From Phoenix dactylifera (lineage: Eukaryota; Streptophyta; Magnoliopsida; Arecales; Arecaceae), in assembly GCF_009389715.1 (NCBI RefSeq), contig NW_024067891.1, positions 310,001 to 374,000 on the forward strand: a DNA stretch of 64,000 bases, written 5' to 3'. Positions 1 through 11,800 of the stretch are shown here, in pieces (positions within the stretch are counted from its first letter, which is position 1; every line of letters begins with the position of its first letter). The notes below the pieces were generated by a model. That model was given only the letters and a program-made list of their open reading frames with translations. It had not been told where the DNA came from and did not search any database. The position numbers were made by a program, and so were the translations under genes.

Positions 1-810
1 GAGATGGCAGACGCGGTGAGGACGCGGGGAGGAGTCGATCACGGACGAGATCCGGGCGCTGGGAGCATGTGGATTACGGGATCTTCAAATGGAGAAGGAA
101 GATGGCGACGCGGTGCGGGATCGCAGGGAGGAATGCTTCACAGATGGAAGAATATCCATCTTCTTCTTTGGCCCACGGACGGTTGCTGGATCCGTGATGA
201 ACGCGGACGGGCTGATGCGGAAGGAAGGCGCTGGGATCTCGAATCCGGCTCGGCCGCGATGCTGGGAGCTGAGATTTGCTGGTTGTGAACGCGTTGATGG
301 CGTGGAGGCTGGGATTCCGGCTCGGGATTCCTTCTTTGGACCTTGGTTGAGAGGCGGGCTGGTGCGGAAGAGAGGTTTCCTTCTTTGGGTCAATGGATTG
401 GGGCGTTCATGGCATGGGAATCACTGGAGGTATCGCGGAGGAAGCGGTGCGGGATCTGGCACGTGGTGGAACGGGAGATGGACAGCCGCTGGAAGCTTCC
501 TACTTCCTTCTTTCATTCTTTAGCACGGGTGAAGCTGGAATGTGCTGGGATGCTGCTGTGATCGCGGTTGAGGGGCTGGAGCCGCGTTGGGTGCAAGAAA
601 GGAAGGCATGGATGACGCTGATCTGGGTCATTGGATGCGGACATGGAGGTGCTCGCGATGTTGTGATGTATAGTGGGATGAAGTCAGGATGTGCAGGCCC
701 TGGAAGATGCTGGCTTGACTTGAGCTCGGGCTGCCGGGCATTGGGCTCAAACCTAATGTTAATTGGTTTCTTGGATTACTGCACTCAAACACAAATACCA
801 CGTTAATTAG
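1..810. other. GC-rich unassigned segment with degenerate repeats
   Basis: This stretch is much richer in G and C than what follows. It carries loose repeats of a block containing 'ccttctttgg' (near 165, 331, 377 and 500) and of 'gctgggat' and 'ggctggtgcggaag' phrases. Several short overlapping frames are open, but none shows a domain, a plausible exon border or a recognisable protein, so I call no gene. It looks like the edge of a diverged transposon or a degenerate tandem repeat that begins outside the window. Confidence 0.35.
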
Positions 811-1469
811 TTAATTTTATTATTAATGATTAGCTAAAATACTAATTAAAATGGTCAGACGATTGCACTTTTGTGCTCTCATCAATTTATTTTGCTATAA
901 CTGTTATATATTCCAAATGATGCATTGGCATATGAATTATTATGCTTAATCTAATAAGATAGTACATGATTACTTACCGAGCTATATAGCTCATATATCT
1001 CCTGTTGTTTTTTTTTTCCATATATATAGGGTTGCTAGGAGTAGAGAGCCTGAAGATTTTTGAGGCGGAAAAAGTCAATTTTGGATGTACAAATTTAGAG
1101 CTCTATACTGTTCCATTTTGGAAAAATACTTTATGAATGAAATGACACTTTTTGTTTATGAATTATTATTAATGAGGCTTCGTGTTATTGTGAGTAGTAG
1201 CTTGCAGTAGCATGTCCATGTCGCAAGCCTGATCCGGGGCGTGACATTATTTGTATGAGCTTTTCAAGTATTGATGCGATATTTATTTCATCTAATATTG
1301 CTAATTGGTTATTTTCTTATTACTTATGGTGTAGTGGTTCAACATTCTTATTGGGCTAGAAAAGCTCATATTCTTACTTTTTCTTAGAGTCACAAGAGAA
1401 GTAGTTTTGAATGGGAGGGACGTGGAGTTGGTGTTACTAGTAGTTAGTTAGCTAGTTATCTCTTATACT
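811..1469. other. AT-rich spacer containing a possible LTR end
   Basis: No coding frame is visible. At 1236-1246 the sequence ggggcgtgaca looks like the 3' terminus of a plant Ty3-type LTR. It is followed by a phrase resembling a decayed methionine-tRNA primer site. It is the exact reverse complement of the terminus at 1470-1480, so the two face each other about 220 bp apart. The LTR reading is inference from the terminal motif. Confidence 0.35.
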
Positions 1470-3480
1470 TGTCACGCCCCTAGCTTGAGATCGTGAGTCG
1501 AGGGTCACGGCAACTGCCGCGCACTAATAGGGAGCTCTCCCCAGGAGTATGTAAGGCATCTCAACGTGATATCATCTATATGCAGAGAAAAAGTTTAAAC
1601 TAATAATATGCAATCTTTATTTCATTAACTAACACAACTTATAATATTTCACAATTCTAACATTAGTCTAAGATGAAACATAAATTGAAATAAACTCTAA
1701 TCTAAGATAATTTATACCATAGTTCTTCTAATCGCTCTTTCATATTAAAAGCCTCAGTAGGCTAGTTCTCTAAATATGTAAAAAAACCAAGATATGGTAT
1801 AATGAGCTAAACAACCCAGTAAGCTATGAACACTTTAGCTAGATAAATTAGATCATAAAATAGATAATAATATACAGAAAATAAGCATCTATGCGATACT
1901 ATTATACGAATCAAATCTTTCTTAAAATATTAGATTCTATTTGTGGATTCAAATTATTTCAAATATTCATTTCATCTTATCAATTCTGAGCTACGACCAC
2001 ATCATCATTTGGCAGGATCATAACACCGACTAAGCATCTTGCAGTAAGCTGCGCATTATCTTGTAGCAAAGTCTTTCAAGACCGCTGGTTTGCTGGCGGT
2101 ATGTCACTACATGACCTTCAGGACAAATCATGAGCCAATGTATTAGCCCCCATTGGTAGGGTCCTCAACATAGCCAGATTAAAATTTAATTAGTTCTTGG
2201 TTTCATATTTCAGTTCTGAAATTATGTGGTGTCATCAACCAGTCAATCACATCCATAATAAGATCGTATATCGTCATATTATTTCAAAATAATATTTTTT
2301 GTTATAATATACTATCCATCAAATTCATGCATCATGAATAATACTACTCAAAAGTCATGAATATAATATTTTAATAATTGTTGATATTGTTTATAAATTA
2401 ATCTCTTTCAAATCATCAAATTCAACTCAACAGCCAAGAACTATAACCACATCATCCTATAGTAGGGTCATAACACCAACTAATCTTTTTGCGGTGAGCT
2501 ACGCATCATCTTGCAGCAGAGTCTTTTGGGACTGTTGGTCTGCTGGCAGTATGTCACTGATCATCTTGGACATAACCTTCAGGATAAGTGCCAATGCATT
2601 AGCCCTCATTGGCGGGGTCCTTAACATAGCCTAGCTGTGAGTCCAAATCTATTTTGATTCAAATCTCTTTTTTTCAAAATATGTTTAGTATCCCAAATCG
2701 AAAGATGCGATATCAAAATCAATCAAACATAATCCATATCAAAGCCAATGCATTCAATCAGAATTATACAATATTCTAAGAATAGACATATAATACCATG
2801 CATTAAATTCGTAAATCAAGAATAATTCAATTCAAAAAATATATATGATTTGCCGATAAATCTAGAAAAAGGTCACATTACTTACCTCGAATGAAATCCA
2901 ACTAAAAGATCCAATAAATCTCAAAAATCCTTCTCAAATCTTGGTATTTGAAAATAATATTTTCAATCAGAATTTTTCATGATTATTCCAAGAATAGAAC
3001 CCTAATTCCAATACCCTCATAAGGCTGACCAGGCGGGAGTGCCCGACACGCCGGTCGGTTCGATCAAAGTGAAATTCATCGAATCATACTTGGACTAGGG
3101 CATAAATGGCTCAACAAAAATCGGGGCAATCAAATCTAATAGTATTAGGCAGAGGCGAGGCTGGGGCTGACACACCGCTTAACGTCCTTGGATCATGATC
3201 CTTCACCTGGGTTGAAACAAATTCACGAAGATAAGTATTTTATTAGTCTATCATCTCTAGAGAGAGTAGAGAGAAAAAGTTCTGTAGAGAGAATCTCAAA
3301 TTGGGGAGGTGTTCTTATAGAGCTCAGCCGCGACCGGAATCCGACCTGGAGTCAGATCTGTCTGACCAACTCGGGGAGGAAGAAGACTCCATCAGGTGTC
3401 TTCTTCTTCCCAGGCAGGTGCGCAGCACGTGCCAATTCTCTTTTTTTTTTTAGAAATCAATTGGAGTTGGTCTAGTTCGA
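1470..3480 (-). repeat. Decayed Ty3-type LTR, probably minus orientation
   Basis: It opens with tgtcacgcccc at 1470, a terminus common in plant Ty3 LTRs. Near 3310-3325 the minus strand carries CTATAAGAACACC, a plausible LTR TATA box, which suggests the LTR reads right to left. The interior is AT-rich, lacks long frames and contains two diverged copies of a block of about 200 bp (1987-2195 and 2446-2640). The right boundary is not seen; 3480 is a guess from where recognisable structure fades. Confidence 0.45.
1987..2640. repeat. Two diverged direct repeats of about 200 bp
   Basis: The blocks at about 1987-2195 and 2446-2640 share, in the same order, 'accacatcat', 'gatcataacacc', 'gagtctttt/aagtcttt', 'ggtctgctggc' and 'gtatgtcact', then 'cattagcc', 'cattgg' and 'gtcct'. 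The period is roughly 455 bp. They lie inside the putative LTR and probably represent an internal duplication of U3. Confidence 0.6.
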
Positions 3481-3699
3481 TTCCAGGTTTTAAAAGGCAT
3501 GTGTATTACAATACTGATGGACATTGGAAACTTCGTAATTGAACTAGTTGATGATTTTATTTTAGTGGTTTTATTGGACTATTTTAATTATAATATTGGT
3601 ATTATATGATTATTGTTCATCTTTGACCTTGTATGATTTCTAAAGCATCGCTCTAGGGCTCATGCGGTCGTGTCATGTGGCCGACTCAATTGATGGGTT

Positions 3700-4010
3700 C
3701 AGGGCGTGGTAGGTTCAACTCCTAAATTCCTTCAAAATCAAAATCTTATGTTTAAGTCTGTAGGCATTTAGGGGTCAACTCCTCATGATTTGGGGTCGAC
3801 GACTCTACTTCAAACTCCAAAAATACTTACCAATTCTTGTCCAACTTGAGCAGTTTAAGTTGATTTCTTCTTCATATGTTTTGGTCATTTTGAGATTATT
3901 TTTGCCTGCTGTATGGATCCTTAGATACTTCAAAAATACAATTAGTAAACATATAGTCAAATATTTTGTATCATAAAAATTAGATCTTTTGGATCAACAA
4001 TTGTCCATCG
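3700..4010 (-). repeat. Fragment of a SIRE-like copia LTR (GTCGAC family)
   Basis: By eye this piece is clearly homologous to 24330-24890. Shared phrases include 'cctcatgattggggtcga'-like text, 'cttcttcatatgttt', 'gattatttttgcctgc' against 'gattatttttacttcc', and 'caaatattttgtat' followed by 'ggatcaacaat'. It is the LTR start of the same family, read on the minus strand. It breaks off into unrelated sequence on both sides. Confidence 0.6.
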
Positions 4011-4044
4011 TATTGTTGAGAGCCATGGGAAGAAGAAGAGAACT

Positions 4045-4165
4045 TACCGGTGGGGGCTCTAGCAGGCTGAGAAGGTTGTAAAGAGGGAGGTGGTGGGAAG
4101 TACCTACATATTGGGGCTCAGGCAGACTGAGAAAGCAATAAAGAGGGAGGTGGTGGGCTCCAACA
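4045..4165. repeat. Two-copy tandem repeat, unit about 60 bp
   Basis: The unit contains 'ggggctc', 'gcaggctgagaa' and 'taaagagggaggtggtggg'. The second copy follows immediately with scattered substitutions. No protein function is visible in the antisense frames that cross it. Confidence 0.6.
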
Positions 4166-4579
4166 TCGAGCAAATTAGCAGCGGTCTCGACCACAAGGCT
4201 GGAAACAAGGGATTCACAAATGAAACACGAAAGAGGAGGAGGGGTAATGGGTAGTGGAGTGGGTTTGATGGATTTAAAAAGAGGAGGGTGATGAGGGAAG
4301 GTGGTGTTCTCTGTGAGAGACAATATAGACGAAGCCAGTAGCCTCCTTGGTGGTCAATAGAGTGAGAAGTTGGTTGGGGAGGATGGTAGCCTAACATCCT
4401 TAGCCAACTAGCTTGAGGAGGGTGACTGTCCGTGGGCACCGCTAGGTCGGGTCAGTAGCAGTATGGTTCCCTATTACCCGAAATAGTGGGGAGCTGCTGT
4501 TTGTTTTCAAGACATGATATGCGCTATTCTTTCTTCCAAATTCCGAATTAAAGTCAACAAACTAAATGGTAACTTCTTT

Positions 4580-4735
4580 CTAGGTGATGTTAGCAAACCA
4601 TAATTTTTCTTTGGGTAAAGTTGGCAAATTATTTGCCGATTTTTCTTTGGTGAAGTCGGCAAACCATGTGTCGGCTTTTTTTGGCGAAGTCAGCGAACCA
4701 TTTGCTGACCTATTAGGGAATGTTCACGTGTTCCA
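4580..4735. repeat. Threefold degenerate repeat, unit about 45 bp
   Basis: Three successive versions of 'gaagtcggcaaaccatttgccgac' separated by 'tttttctttgg' are visible. Each unit can fold on itself because 'gtcggcaaa' faces 'tttgccgac'. Such inverted short units resemble subterminal repeats of plant CACTA-type transposons, but no CACTA terminus was found nearby, so the link is only suggestive. Confidence 0.5.
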
Positions 4736-7700
4736 ACTTGGTATATCCTTGCAGCCCCGCGGCCTAAATTGATGGGTCATTTTATCATGTCCTTAGTTCA
4801 AATTAGTTTTTGGATCAAAATATATGCACCTAAATCAACTAGTGCCAGCTGCCATGAGGGTAAACCTGGCACTTATTTTTAAGATCAATCTTCATACTTT
4901 GTAAAACCAAAAAAAATATCTTTTATGGTGTTTGAAACATTATTTACCAAAGCATTTTTTTTATTGCTAGACCTAACCATTGTCAATCAATTGTAGAAGA
5001 TTTTGGATTTCTTTCCCTTGTGGGGTACAATTTGGCTTAAGATTCTCCAGCATTGATCAATATTTTGGCTCGTCATGGCGGTTTACAAAAGTTCCCCATC
5101 ATCTCATCTCCAGTAGGGGCCCAAAAAGTCGGAGCACATAGGAATGCCGACCGCTACATAAGCTGTTGGCGGAGAAAGCTCTTCGAGCTTTCCTTCATTT
5201 GCTTCGCGGGAGTTGCAGACAGGGGGACAATGAGTAGGAGAAATGGAAACTTGAGCTATAGAGGAATTTGGTATTGCTTATATTTTACAAGAGATGTTTA
5301 CTTATAAATTCACTTTGCCATGCCACCAAATCTGCCAAATGCTTACTTATATTGAATCCTCGCTCCTATAGATAAAAGCATGCCATCACCTTGAGCACCC
5401 ATCCTTGCTATAATATATATAAAAGGGCTCTCCTTGTTATATTGGTTCCCTTGGCCCGTGAAAGAACTTTGTTTGCCGCTTTCGGACGCCAGCCATCACC
5501 GCCAGCCGGGCACCCAAGGATCCGTCGCAACACCACCTAAATTCCAACAGTATTTCTTATTAAAAAAAGATGAGACAATCCTTGGTCGTGCAGATCAAGC
5601 TCTGGACAGCATGCTCCATCTAATTAATATTGTTTCCCCTAACAATTGATTATAATTATCTTTTGCCAATTATATATATTATTCATTGGCAAGCATATTT
5701 TTTATTCGATCTACTCCACCTTGCCAGGTATGCATACACACATTCAAAGAGGACAAAATATTAATAAAATCTAATTGAAGTTATAGGTTTTTGATGAACT
5801 ATTGCGACACTTGGATCCACTAAACAACATATCAACAAAAATCTTGAGGAGAGTGGCTTGTAGAGCCAATGTATTTGATCCACGGGCTCATGATAAGGCT
5901 ACAAGGGTTTCAACAATTCGTAGGAATCCATAAGCAAAAAAACCTTGCCACCACCATTACTCCAACAACAGCAATAATAACAAGGTTGTTAATATTAAGA
6001 TAACAAGGCTGTTTTAGTTGGGGAGAAGCATAAACTCGAAAAGGGGAAAGGCACCCAAAGATGGATTGATGAAAAGGAAAAGGAGCGCACAAGTTGGAGA
6101 TCAAAAGATGGTGGGCGCCAGCACAAGGACCGTTGCGCGGCTGCTTTTAGGAGCACATGTCAAAAGCGCGTTGCGTGATGGAGGATGGCCTTGGGGGCCG
6201 TAGATTGTCGTTTTCCGCGGCAATTTCTTGTCTTGCCGGCAGCTGGTACACCGATGCCCTCGCATCCACTTCCCGTGAATTTTAGCTTTCTTCAAAGCCT
6301 AATAAGCTCTTTCTTATGCCCGATCTGTGTCTAAGTTCACTGCAATCTACCGTCATAATCTTTGGACTCCTTAAATTATAGAAACCCAAAAGAACGCACG
6401 TTTCTTTGTGAGGGCGGATTAGGTTTAACATGCCAAGTGATTAGCTCGTATATATGATGCTAGAGTTATAGATGTATCTAACTAGAGTCGAGCAAGGTGG
6501 AAATTAATTAAATGTTTCATTACTTCTTAGATATGTAACGTTGAAGATGTAGATGTGTCTAATTAGAATTAATCAAACGAGGTGGAGTTTCATAGACAAA
6601 GGCTTTTAGGAGAGTTTCCTCTTCTTTTTCTCCTCATAGAATGCCTACATGCAATGACTATTGCCCTCATCCAAATACTCCAAACCCTCCAAAACTTTGA
6701 TGAAGGTAGGATATAATCTCAACAAATTTGATTCAATTGTCAGGAACTTTACCAACTTGATAAGCTAAAACTTACCAGAATGTTTCATTCTAATAATATA
6801 TATTTTTATAATAAAATTTCCATGATCATTTAATGTTTAACAAAATTCACAGTCTAGGAATATGCTCCAATGTTTTTGGAGTTTATAAGAATTTCAAGAA
6901 ACAATATCATAAGAAATGATGCCAACAAAAAATCATTGATCTGCTTGAATTTGTTAAGTAAAATAGCGTTCATAATTAATACACGTAATTTTTAAAGACT
7001 TACATTATATTCTATTCAAATATTGTTAGCAAATTGTCAAATACAATCTTGTTACTTTTAAGATGATTATCAAGGTTTTTTAATTTCTTCTAAAATTTTC
7101 ATCAAGTCTCGTGCATTAATTTACCATCACCTTTTGAGTTCAGATCCTCTTCAATTTAGGCTTCAAATTGGGACATCCAATCTTGCAATCACATTTATCC
7201 AAGTAATGTGCAATTGTTTGTGATTGCATATTTAATTTCATGTCCATATGTAGAGATGAGCTGTACCTCGGTCCGTAGCTCTACGCATTGACAAGCCACA
7301 GTACATGAACAATAATTGCTAGATTGAATCTCTTTAGCTCAATCTTGAACTAAACATCCCTAATTTGCAAGGCTCCATCTTAGCAAGCTGTTAAATCTTT
7401 TCCATGATTAAACCAAAACTTGAACTATTCTTGCATTCGCTGAGATTTAAAAGTAGTAAAGGTTTTTCCTTGTTTTATAACCAACAGCTGCTATTACAAA
7501 ACCTTTTTTCCTAGAAAGGGGCTGAAAAAATAAAAGAACTCAACAAACATGTCATTATAACATCAACCACATTGGAAATATTCATTTATAGAAATATTTG
7601 GCACAATGGCTCACACATAAAACTAATCAAACTTGTAGCAAAGGGAAGAGAAAGGTGAGGAGAACCTCACCTGCGTAACAATCTCCACTGGGCTTCTCTA

Positions 7701-8281
7701 TTGGAGAATGTTCGATACGGATATACAAGTTTTACTCATATTCTCTCCATCCGCATGGAAGCTTCCATGTATGAGTACGTCACATTAGCACCACCTGAGC
7801 ATTCGATAAATCAGATAACGACTTCACCGGCAAATCAGATGGAGGATATCCGGTTTTCATATTTAATCGATGCCTACAAATTTTGTATATGGGCCACTCT
7901 AATAAAACCAAAGTTTCGTTTTCACTGTATTACCACCGCGGTGGTACTTGTTTTGCTCTTTCTCTGTAATGATTTTTTGCTTTTTTAGTTGCTTTTTAAG
8001 TCGGTCTACTGTAGCAAAACAAAAACTCACATAAACACCTCAAGCTTTCACGTCGGTCCCAAGCAACAGCCTCATTTTGGAGTTTTTCTTTTTAGCAGCG
8101 ACTGGTGATTATTAATTAATCAGCGTTGCAGTTGAAGTCGTCGGTATGTGCGAACATGTCGTGAATCCGTCAAATCGGCCCAAATTCTGCAAGCTCAGTC
8201 TTGTCCGTTACAATCGGAGCTGACTCGACAATGGCAAGTGGACCCCACCCCACCGGACCCCATCCTCCAACAGTTTTGTGC
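4736..8281. other. Intergenic sequence, no gene recognised
   Basis: Only short unrelated frames are present. I see no conserved domain, no tRNA with both internal boxes and no clear LTR border. A short inverted repeat 'ggtgaggagaacctcacc' lies near 7656. The last few hundred bases are upstream sequence of the NAC gene. Confidence 0.5.
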
Positions 8282-8287
8282 CACGTG
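8282..8287 (+). promoter_or_regulatory. G-box CACGTG upstream of the NAC gene
   Basis: A palindromic CACGTG core lies about 165 bp before the predicted TATA box. Such sites are bound by plant bZIP and bHLH factors in abscisic-acid, light or ER-stress responses. Which one acts here cannot be told from sequence. Confidence 0.4.
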
Positions 8288-8446
8288 CCTAAAACAGGCT
8301 CCTGGAGGAAAAGACAGAATATAAGCTTAGGATCTTTGTAGCCAATATTGATGTAAAGGCTAAAGAAAGAGAGAACAAAAGACAAGCCAAGAGCTTCTTC
8401 CGAACGGTGATACCCAAATGCTGAAAGAGAACTCCTTTGAACACTT

Positions 8447-8453
8447 TATAAAA
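8447..8453 (+). promoter_or_regulatory. Probable TATA box of the NAC gene
   Basis: TATAAAA is followed after about 50 bp by a long pyrimidine-rich leader (8470-8620), typical of plant 5' untranslated regions. This would place transcription start near 8480 and give a leader of about 340 nt before the ATG at 8819. The leader may contain an intron: the 'aag|gtctct' donor near 8610 and the 'gtttcag' acceptor near 8688 both fit. Confidence 0.45.
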
Positions 8454-8706
8454 CCGTAGGGAGGTGTTGCCCATCTCCTCTTCTTTTTCCTCTTCACACC
8501 CACAGCCGCCGCCACACACCGCCCCCTCCCCCTCTTCCTCCTTTTTCCCTATCCTTTAGTCCCATCCCATCTCCCAGTCCGCAATTCAACCAGCCTCCCT
8601 CTCCAAACAAGGTCTCTCTCTCTCGCATGGGCTTCTTTCTCATGTGTTCTTTGGGCCCTCGTTATGATTGCTAGGTGTTTGTTTCAGGCTTTTGTATATT
8701 AGGTAC

Positions 8707-8790
8707 ATGAGCGCTTATACTTGTTCCCGGAGACGGTTCTTATCCCTATTTTTTGGACAGCAAGACCTGTCTCGAGCCTCGATCTTGTGA
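8707..8790 (+). CDS. Upstream ORF of 27 codons in the NAC leader
   Basis: An ATG in the leader opens a 27-codon frame ending in TGA, 28 bases before the main start. It stays in the message whether or not the possible leader intron is removed. It could damp translation of the NAC frame. The peptide is Arg- and Ser-rich with no known motif; its conservation is unknown. Confidence 0.35.
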   Translation: MSAYTCSRRRFLSLFFGQQDLSRASIL

Positions 8791-8818
8791 ATTCGGAGGA
8801 TTAGAAGATTCGTAAGAA

Positions 8819-11800
8819 ATGGCACCGGTTAGCCTTCCTCCTGGTTTCAGGTTTCATCCAACTGACGAAGAGCTCGTTGCATACTATCTCAAGAGGAAGA
8901 TCAATGGGCAAACGATTGAGTTGGAAATCATCCCCGAGGTTGATCTCTACAAATGTGAGCCATGGGATTTACCAGGTATTATTTTCTTTTGCATTGTCAT
9001 CTTCAGAAGGCAGTGTTTTGCTGACGCCTCGAATCGACGCTTTTGTTGCGACTTGCTATGATGGGTCGCGCTCACAGCACACCTGTTTTGGCCTTGCTTC
9101 TCGCCATGCATGTTTCAGTTAGATTTATTGTAGAAAGAGTTAGTTATCAAAAAGTTAAGTAGGCCAACAATATCAAGAAATATATTTCTTCTGAATCGTA
9201 TTTGGTCTATATAACGCAAATATGTCCTCCTCAATGACATCAATTAAGGTTGAAATACTTCATTTTTTGAAGGTAAGGGTTGATTGCAGGGTTTGTTGGG
9301 CTGCTAAGGAAAGCAAACTGTCAATAGAATATTAAATCATAGACTTATTATACAACTAAAAGGACTGGCTTCTGTTGCACCTCTTACATCTGATTCAATT
9401 CCACAATAGGATTAAGGAATTGTTATTATCCACTTCCTAGAGAAAGAATTTCTAAGGTTTGCCTTCTATAGCACTTCATCCATCCCACTTGATTCCTCTA
9501 ACTTCCTAGAGAAAGAATGCTTCCGTCACTATCATGTTCTAGGATAAGATATATGGCCTCAAGATATCTTTTCTAGGATATCAATTAATTTGTGCAAGAA
9601 TGTTGCTGTCCTTTGTTTGAGTGCATGACACGCTAGCTTCTCACTTTGATCCTGAGGCAAATAAAAAACAATATCCTCTTACATCAAAAAAAAAAAAAGA
9701 AGGAAAAAACAATCCTCGTTGGACAACCAAGCTAGCTCTGTAAACCTCAATTTCCATTCCATGCAATTGACGAGAAAAGTGAGTTAGACTTCTTTGGAAG
9801 ATGAAGGAAGAACATAGCTTCTCCAAGCAAATATGAAAATTCCCACGAATGGAAAGGTCACCTTATCTTGTTGTATTTCACTTTCATCTCTAGCTAGTAG
9901 GGCAAAATTTTCGGTTTCTGCGACTAAAGCTAAAGTTTGTTTTAGAGTTTGTCACCTTGCAGGAAGATAAAAAGATCCCCTTAACCACCCATTTTAACTT
10001 TACTTCCTCCAATTGGATTTTCTAGCTTGCTTACTTTTTCAACTTTAGATGGAACCTACATGTCACTTTAAGTTTCGTAGCATTGATAAATATATATACT
10101 GCAATCTGACAAGAACGGCCAAGATATTCCATAAGTATAGAGAGAGACCCAAGTCAATAGAGTATAAAAGAAAGGTTGCATGGTCTCCAAGAGATCACTG
10201 TTCCGCAGATTTATTTTTTCTTTTTATCGCTTGGCATATATATCTAGTGGTTAAGATGATTATATCCTTAATGTTCTGTAAAGGCATAGCACGAGAACCT
10301 CCGAGCACTGTCTAGTTCTAAAGAACAAACTTGACCCCAGGGCAGTATATAATATTTCTTAAAAGTTGCGACTATGGTATCTTCGTGATGATTTAACTTA
10401 GTTACTGTTGGATCTTCTTTTTCTTTTATATACTTATAAACTTTCATGCAAACCATTCTCCATCTTCATTTGCACTCCATCTTCGTCAATATTTTTTAAT
10501 CATCATAAGGAAATGATTTTAACAAATGTAGCGAAATGATTATTTCAGAGAAGTCGTTTTTACCAAGCAATGATCTTGAGTGGTACTTCTTCAGTACCCG
10601 AGATCGCAAGTACCCAAATGGTTCGAGGACAAACCGTGCAACTCAAGGTGGTTACTGGAAAGCAACAGGGAAGGACCGCAAAGTAAGCTCTCAGAGGCGT
10701 GCAGTGGGCATGAAAAAGACTCTTGTTTACTACCGAGGCCGAGCACCTCACGGCTCTCGAACTGATTGGGTCATGCATGAATACCGTCTAGATGAAAAGG
10801 AATGTGAAGCTGCCTTTGGTTTACAGGTGTGTTTACTAGAACCTCCTTTCCCATTAATTCTAAATGCCACAACTAATTCAATCCTTTTCTTTCACCCTCT
10901 AATGATATATATCATCGTTACTTTTCAACTTAAATTATATATGAAAAATTATGCTTAGCCTTTTGAATGATTAGGATGCCTATGCGCTATGTCGCATCTT
11001 CAAGAAGAGCACACCAAGTCCAAAGATAATAGAGCATTACGGATCTCCTTACGAAGAACACTCCCAGTGGATGTCAAATGATCGTTCCCCTACCGTTGAT
11101 CTCTTCTCTGATGGAAGAGGTGTGGTCTTGGAGAGCCTTTATCCTCGAGAGACATGCTCATCTGAGATGATCCAGGGAGCATCATCTAATGCAAGTGCTT
11201 CAATTGATACCAAGTGGATGCATTTTCTCAATGAAGAGGCATTTGCCTCCTCAACTCCATTTCACCACCCTTCAAGCATTTCTAATGTGCCGTCCAAGGT
11301 ATATTCAACCTAATGATCCCTAGATTAATTGTCTAATGTAGCAGTTACTGAAAATGCATACAAACACTCAACTGGGTCACCACTCAGATCGGTCAAGTCT
11401 AGATCAGGTGATAAGTCTCATATCTATAATCTGAGCTAGTAGATATGATCTATTACTTTTAAATTGCTTACACACAAAATAGTATATGATTTAGAGACCC
11501 TTAGTCTATGTATCGAGTGGCCAAAAATTTAGAATATTTAATAACATGAAATCATACTTTTTTTACCACATGATGTACATGCTAGCCGTTTCCAAATTAC
11601 ATGAACTTTAGTGTGTAAGTAGTTTAGTGTAATAGATCACATCCTATGCCTCTGATTACTGATACGAGATTCCTTCATCCGATCTAAACCTAACCAAAAT
11701 GGAGTGGAGATCCGTCCTGGTATTGCTAAGTCTACCAACATAATCGTGTGTCAAATAGAAGTAGAAAATTGATATTATTATTTATATTAAAGATACGTAG

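Noticed and set aside
89..806. Overlapping ORFs of 94-144 codons at the window start
   Set aside because: No conserved motif, splice context or start context. The frames overlap each other on both strands in GC-rich repeat-like DNA.
3994..4439. Two antisense ORFs of 109 and 111 codons
   Set aside because: They run over a 60-bp tandem repeat, which keeps frames open. No protein similarity was recognised.
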